From positions 117,215,157 through 117,279,156 of the forward strand of contig NC_079492.1 in assembly GCF_020520425.1 (NCBI RefSeq): a stretch of 64,000 nt of DNA, in the 5' to 3' direction. This DNA is from Spinacia oleracea (taxonomy: Eukaryota; Streptophyta; Magnoliopsida; Caryophyllales; Amaranthaceae). A program made the position numbers and the translations under genes. Below the pieces are notes generated by a model. That model was not told the origin of the DNA. It ran no database searches and worked only from the letters and a program-made list of their open reading frames with translations. Each line of letters opens with the position of its first letter. Positions within the stretch are counted from its first letter, which is position 1. Below, piece after piece: positions 58,699-64,000 of the stretch.

Positions 58699-59611
58699 GA
58701 CAAATTTGCCAAAAGTAACCTTTTAAAACCTGTTTTTTTTTGCGAGAAACAACCTTTTAAAAATATTTTTGCGAAAAAAGACCTTAAAGTAAAATAAACT
58801 TGCGAAAGACAACCTATTTGGGTTTTCCGGCGTTGACCAAAAATTTCCGGCCTTGACTTCGCCGGTTTTGCTATTCCCAACCTCTTTCCTTCCATTTTTC
58901 TCCTAAATCCAGCAAAAAAATCCAGCCAAAAGTTTGATCATCTCCTTCAACAACTCTCTTCCCTCCTCTTCCTTCTCCTCCCTCACAAATGCCCCGATAA
59001 CCGCCACACACGTCCCGGAACTCGACTTCATTCCCTTCCCCAACATCTCCAACACATACTCTTTAGCCTCCATAATCATCCCATCTGCAGCAAGCGACTT
59101 GATCAACACACTATAAGTGTAAGCATCGGGAAGAACCCCATATGCCAACATCTTCATAAACACATTGTGAGCTTCCTTGCATTGTCCAGCACCAGCGTAA
59201 GCTTCAATAACAGCAGTGTGGGCCACCACATCGGGCATTTTACCCGTTTCTTTGATCTCCCTGAACATTTCCAACGCTTCGTGGGTTAAACCATTCTTAG
59301 ACATTTCGTCGAACACCTTGACTGCAATGCTAGTTAACCCATTAGTTCTCATTTTACGGAAGACTTCTTTTAAATTTTCGGGATCTTTGGGTTCAACATT
59401 GATGGGTTTGTCGGTAAAGGGGTTGGAAGAGGTTGGGAATAGCAAAATCGGCGAAGTCAAGTCCGGAAATTTTTGGTCAACGTCGGAAAACCCAAATAGG
59501 TTGTCTTTCGCAAGTATATTTTACTTTAAGGTCTTTTTTCGCAAAAATATTTTTAAAAGGTTGTTTTTCGCAAAAATCAGGTTTTAAAAGGTTGTTTTTG
59601 GCAAATTTGCC
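58699..59611. mobile_element. Pack-MULE with long inverted repeats and a captured PPR fragment
   Basis: 913 bp with inverted repeats of about 190 bp (58,699-58,889 and 59,422-59,611), well conserved along their length, and ends GRCAAATTTGCC. It is flanked by a perfect 9-bp duplication TTATAATTA (58,690-58,698; 59,612-59,620). Long inverted repeats and a 9-bp duplication define a Mutator-like element. There is no transposase; the 530 bp between the arms encode part of a pentatricopeptide repeat protein. Confidence 0.93.
58903..59352 (-). pseudogene. Captured pentatricopeptide repeat (PPR) gene fragment
   Basis: About 150 residues from the first ATG at 59,352 to a stop at 58,903, minus strand; the frame is open further upstream into the right inverted repeat but without an ATG. 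Visible P-type PPR units are EALEMFREIKETGKMPDVVA, HTAVIEAYAGAGQCKEAHNV then FMKMLAYGVLPDAYTYSVLI, and AKEYVLEMLGKGM. About three to four 35-residue helix-turn-helix repeats remain, too few for a normal PPR protein, and no targeting peptide is present. The last residues (LLAGFFCWI) derive partly from the left inverted repeat. PPR proteins bind organellar RNA; this piece is likely non-functional but is a clean open frame. Confidence 0.85.
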
Positions 59612-59620
59612 TTATAATTA

Positions 59621-61000
59621 CTAAAATATGTGATATAGTTACTGCGAATATCATATAGTAACTCTTATTTTGATATAGTTATTATAATATTATTATAGTT
59701 ACTCTATAGTTATACAATAACTTTAAATTTATAACTATAAATATATGTGATATAGTTTCTGCATAGATCATATAGTAATACATATATGTAATATAGTTAC
59801 TGGAATATTCATACAACAACGTTAAATTTATAATTATGAATATATGTGATATAGTTTTTGCATAGATCATATAGTAACTCTTATATTGATATAGTTATAC
59901 TTATACGTAATATAGTTACTCAAAGAGTCATAACATTCATACACATTCTTACATATGTAATATAATTAAAATGAGTTATTATATTATCTGGAGGGTAATT
60001 GTAACATTTAAAGAGTAAATATACATAAATTCTTGTTCGCTAAAGTAACTATTATCTGGAGAGTAATTCTAACATTTAAAGAATAACTATTTTATCCAAA
60101 GAGTAACTATATGTTCGGTAAAGTAACTATATCTTCATAATAGTAAGTTGTTAACTATGAAAAAATAATAATATATTCATTCCGATAAGAATAACTATTC
60201 TTTCCAAATAATAACTATATCATTTAGAAAAGTAATTTTAATTGTAGAACAATTACTACGAAGTATATTATAAAATAAATAATATAATATAAAAGTTTAG
60301 AAACTATATGTTATGTAAAGTAACTATATCTTCATAATAGTAACTATGAAAAAATATAGTTATTTCGATAAAAATAACTATTTTATCCAAAGAGTAACTA
60401 TGTTTTCCGTAAAGTAACTATATCTTAAGAATAACTATTCTTTCCAAAGAGTTACTATATCATATAGAAAAGTAATTTTAATTGTAGAACAATTACTATG
60501 AAGTATATTATAAAATAAATAATATAATACTTCGTATAAAAAATTAGAAACTATATGTTCTGTAAAGTAACTATATCTTCATACTAGTAACTATGAAAGA
60601 AAATGTAGTCATTTTGATAAAAATAACTATTTTATCCAAAGAGTAACTATATGTTCGGTAAAGTAACTATATCTTCAGAATAGTAACTATGGAAAAAATA
60701 ATAATATAGCCATTTCGATAATCAATAACTATTATATTCAAAGAGTAACTATATCATATAGAAAAGTAATTTTAATTGTAGAACAATATCTATGAAATAT
60801 ATTATAAAATAAATAATGTAATATAAAAAATTAGAAACTATATGTTCTGTAAAGTAACTATATCTGCATAATAGTAACTACGAAAAAAAAATATATAGTC
60901 ATTTCGATAAGAATAACTATTTTATCCAAAGAGTAACTATATGTTCCCTAAAGTAACTATATCTTCAGAATAGTAACTATGGAAAAAATAATAATATAGC
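59621..61000 (+). repeat. AT-rich tandem array with AGTAACTATAT words
   Basis: The first part (59,621-59,990) has ATATAGTTACT words at short spacing. From about 60,060 a larger unit of 239-290 bp repeats (AAAGTAATTTTAATTGTAGA at 60,232, 60,471 and 60,761), with inner GTAACTATATCTTCATAATA and TCCAAAGAGTAACTAT words. There is no coding content. Confidence 0.85.
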
Positions 61001-61005
61001 CATTT

Positions 61006-61532
61006 CACTACAAAATTAAGTCATTTTAGCAACACCTCAAATTTGTTGCTACTTTGATAAAATCCGTTTCCAAGTCTAGTTAGCAACGGATTGGAAACGA
61101 AAAATAATGGTTACTAAAACGCTGGTTGCCATATGATATTAGCAACCAAATCTCAAATTATTTTGTTGCCATTTTGCATCCTTGAAATATGGTTGCCAAA
61201 TTGGTTTCCATGTGTTGTGAATACGTTGCCAACTATAGCAACAAATTATTAACTTCGGTTGCTAGAAATAGCAACGAAGTATTAAATATTGGTTGCGAAC
61301 ACTGGCAACAAATTGTTGACCTTGGTTTCGAACAATAGCAACGACTTATGAACATTAGTTGCTAAAAATAACAACAAATTTATAATATTAGTTGCTAGCA
61401 ATGGCAATGAAATTTGCGGGATTGGTTTCTGAAAATGGCAACGGATATTTGTTTTAGTTTCTAGTAGATGCAACAAATTTTATATTTGGTTGCTAACATT
61501 AGCTACGGATGATTTATTATAGTTGTAAAAAT
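61006..61532 (+). mobile_element. Left part of a CACTA element (family 3)
   Basis: Starts CACTACAAAATTAAGTCATT and continues with dense TAGCAACAAAT / GTTGCTA words in both orientations, the subterminal-repeat style of CACTA elements. No right end is found in the window; another CACTA start at 61,533 interrupts it. The right part is probably beyond 64,000 or lost. Confidence 0.65.
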
Positions 61533-61991
61533 CACTAGTAGACTAAAGGGGATTTACCGCGAATAGGCTCATTTACTGCATTCCATGGGCGAAAATTGAA
61601 AAATGTCATTTGCCGCGCCAAAAAAATGTGGGCAAAAAAGTCATTTAGCACAATCTTTTCCTAAAAGTGCTGCAAACGAATATATCAATTGCCACACTTC
61701 TTTACAAAAAAGCGTAGCGAATGTATTTGAATTATTTTTGAAAAAGAAATGCAGCTGCAAATTAATATTGCAACATAAAACCACAATAGAACCTACAAAA
61801 TACTATGGAAAATAATATATGTTTCCCAAAATGTGATAGAAATCATATATGTCAATATATATACTTGGCAATTTCCAATTCCAACTTACAACATATTTTC
61901 TCCAAAAAAAAACCCAAAACTGACATGTAAAAATATACAATGGGAATCAAGTGAAACCAAAATGTAGATTGTGTTGACCAAGCAACATTCC

Positions 61992-62076
61992 TTAAATAGA
62001 AGTTCCATTCACTGTCTTTACAGCTGCATTATCAATTGTATCCAATGATTCCTCGACAAGATCGAATTTGAGATGC
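61992..62076 (-). pseudogene. Terminal exon-like block, unrecognised
   Basis: After a GCCAG acceptor the frame reads HLKFDLVEESLDTIDNAAVK and TVNGTSI before a TAA stop (61,992-61,994). It has a real-exon look (28 codons, acidic and well balanced). I do not recognise the family. It lies downstream of the SYP7 fragment on the same strand. Confidence 0.45.
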
Positions 62077-62392
62077 CTGGCATTTCAAAATAAATAGAAT
62101 TAATGAAAGAAAATAGCAATACAATATTACTTGATAACTGGTGTGCCCATCTACGATTGAAAATAACAATTGCGAGCAAATTATGTATTTACGTGGTATG
62201 GCTTCATTCTTCAGAGACAAATACATAACAACTATAGGAGACAAGGCAAGGGTGCATGTATAGATTTATATTTGCATCTAGAAAGATCTGAAAAATTTAA
62301 AAGACGAGTCCACGATATAATTTCTAGGAAATTTTCCATTAAACTATAATCTAAATTGCTTTAAAACATTGAACAAGAGTAATTGATTATCT

Positions 62393-62632
62393 TACTTGTA
62401 CAAATGTGCGTCAATCCAAGAGGTACACAAGAGAACGATATCGTTGCACAAGTTTCGACTTGACCTAAGTCAGAAATAAAAACACTTGCTGGGTTACTAG
62501 CAGGGGAAAATACAAGCCAACAAGGATAGAAAGATTACAGTTGAACAATATGTTTTAATTTTACAACCTGTGTCACTGTGTCCTTGAGTCTGGCATTGGT
62601 GGTCTTGAGATCAGAAGTTCCCTTGTCCTCCT
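62393..62632 (-). pseudogene. Captured SYP7-type Qc-SNARE fragment (last two exons)
   Basis: Exon A (62,632-62,568) reads EDKGTSDLKTTNARLKDTVT and Q, ending at a GTTGTAA donor. Exon B (about 62,466-62,393), after a TTAG acceptor, reads SSRNLCNDIVLLCTSWIDAH and LYK with a TAA stop. This is the end of the SNARE motif and the C-terminal membrane anchor of SYP71-73 proteins (DLK.TN.RLK.TVTQLRSSRNFC.DIVLLC). The anchor is degraded (TSWIDAH in place of a hydrophobic run), and the first half of the gene is not recognised, so it is a captured pseudogene fragment. Confidence 0.75.
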
Positions 62633-62639
62633 TTAAAAT

Positions 62640-64000
62640 ACAGAGAGTAAGTTATGAGTAAATATAAGCTCCACTGGTTGCAGTTCATATATTCCACTAA
62701 GAACAAAATTTATCACGATGACGTCAATCTAATCCATTTATCAATCTCGTGTATTTGGCAGCAAGTGCAAGAAAACAGCAACAACAAAACATAAGGCATA
62801 TCTAAAATACATTACAATTGATATGAAAACGACTGTGAGATTCATTGACAAAAATGAACAAACACATTACAATTTACACACTACACTCTTCACCCTTTTC
62901 TAGTTGAAGGCAAAACAGGTCAGGTCAGGTCAGTCCTAAATTCTGCTCTATGTAACAGTAATACTTAGCATGACCAGGGTTCAGTGGGTTGGTAATACTG
63001 CAGCCACTCCTCTAAAATTATGCTCTAAAATTAAGAAGAACATATAGGGTATCAAGTCGATAAGCAACATCAATGATCAAGACGACGAGTAAGAAATACC
63101 TGGTTGTGAGTCAGAAGTCGCAGATCACACGTTCTGGTGCAAATGCCTCAATAACTGATGAGTGAATGCGTCAAATTAGCCAGTGAGGTTCCGGACAGAG
63201 AGACTGAGAAATTAAAACAATTACCTCTAATATATGCACATACTAATCAATTGATCAATAATTATACAAACCAGTCACACCATGGCACACCATGGATATA
63301 ATTGATTCAGGTATAAAATGTAGATGAGGTAGTAGATGAATAGCAATAGAAGACGAGCAAACACAGAAATGGTATATACCTGATGTTTCTATTATGTATA
63401 GTAGCCAAAGTAATCAGATGGCTTATAATTTTAGGTTCAAAAGCATACACTTGCAGCCACATCATTATTAGAACCAGTAAACACTAAACAGTTTCTATAA
63501 AAAGAACATATAGATTAGAAAATTTTAATCTCTCAGTACAGAATTTAGTCTTGGCTTCGTCCCTAAACCTAGTACTTCATACACAGTAACTTTTTATTCT
63601 TTACTTTTCATCTATAAGCAGGATTTATAAAATTTCATGGACTTTATTCTTAATTAAGCCACTCTATGTCTGTTTAGGGAATTATGCCACTATATAGGAT
63701 AATAAAGGATGAAGTACTTCACGTAGTACAAAGTACATGGTATATATAAATTCTAGAATTAAGGTAGCATATACTACTTGTTTTATTTTAATTCAAATTA
63801 TAAATTGTAAAATTTAATAGAATCAAGGTGATTTTAAAGTAAATACTAGAGGTATATGATTAACTTGCGTAGTTTAATCAAGTAAAACAAGGACTCTTTG
63901 ATAATATCAATACAATTCACACTAAAATATCAATCAACATAATTGCATTCATCTTTTATTATTCCAGAAATGATAGAAACCGTACCCAAGTTTGTCAAAC
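62640..64000. other. AT-rich sequence to the window edge
   Basis: No exon or terminal repeat could be supported. The tract probably belongs to the interior of the CACTA starting at 61,533. Confidence 0.4.

Larger units (their letters stand above)
61533..64000 (+). mobile_element. Left part of a CACTA element (family 4) with captured gene pieces
   Basis: Starts CACTAGTAGACTAAAGGGGA, with subterminal TTACCGCG / GCCGCGCC / AGTGCTGC words to about 61,760. The right terminus is not seen, so the element runs past the window edge. Its interior has splice-bordered exon-like blocks on the minus strand, including a SYP7-type SNARE fragment. The family resembles the inner CACTA (CACTAGTAGA...) but the next bases differ. 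Confidence 0.6.

Overview
This is a window of a large, transposon-rich plant nuclear genome. Spliced plant gene fragments (SAP18, PMI2/WEB, SMARCAL1-type SNF2, XTH, SYP7, PPR), CTCCCTCCGT-type MITEs, CACTA elements, an RNase H-bearing plant L1 LINE and Ty1/Copia and Tat-like Ty3/Gypsy fossils point to a dicot. The LTR starting TGAAGGAAATATG made me think of Caryophyllales, but that is a weak inference. I see no tRNA, rRNA, CRISPR or bacterial-type operon.

Only one host gene looks intact: a secreted, tyrosine/lysine-rich proline-repeat cell-wall protein of the extensin/PRP type (ATG 20,999 to stop 22,147) with a TATA box at 20,917. Almost everything else is mobile DNA or host gene pieces carried by it.

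Layout: 1-4,091, Ty1/Copia fossil joined to a partial LTR. 4,430-5,060, unrecognised exon-like host fragments. 5,161-10,391, Tat-like Gypsy fossil with a solo LTR (7,264-8,325) inside it and a ~100-bp tandem array at its 3' side. 11,165-13,427, small DNA elements: two mini-CACTAs and a hAT MITE with clean target duplications, plus a Stowaway-like MITE. 13,518-20,286, a Stowaway MITE split by a 6.4-kb coding-free element made of TGTTC words, itself amplified as 1,864-bp head-to-tail units. 20,917-22,300, the extensin gene. 24,455-26,347, three non-autonomous DNA elements. 26,554-36,550, a second TGTTC/GAACA element carrying a nearly intact 6.9-kb LINE. 36,702-57,103, a putative Helitron with an RPA1-like gene in three partial tandem copies. 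That array is split by a 14-kb CACTA, which itself contains a small Helitron with a captured XTH exon and a second, 6.7-kb CACTA carrying fragments of three unrelated host genes. 58,699-59,611, a Pack-MULE with a captured PPR fragment. 59,620-64,000, an AT-rich tandem array and the left ends of two more CACTAs, the last carrying a SYP7 SNARE fragment.

Two themes stand out. First, at least four kinds of DNA element here (CACTA, Helitron, Mutator-like, and the TGTTC/GAACA family) carry pieces of host genes, often with splice borders kept. Second, the two TGTTC/GAACA elements (13,836-20,269 and 26,554-36,550) look like one poorly characterised family: 9- to 11-bp target duplications, compound hairpins at the ends next to an AACGACRTCGTT-type palindrome, no transposase, and a body made of repeated TGTTC/GAACA words. 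Nesting gives a relative order of events, for example Helitron with RPA triplication before the outer CACTA, before the inner CACTA and small Helitron.
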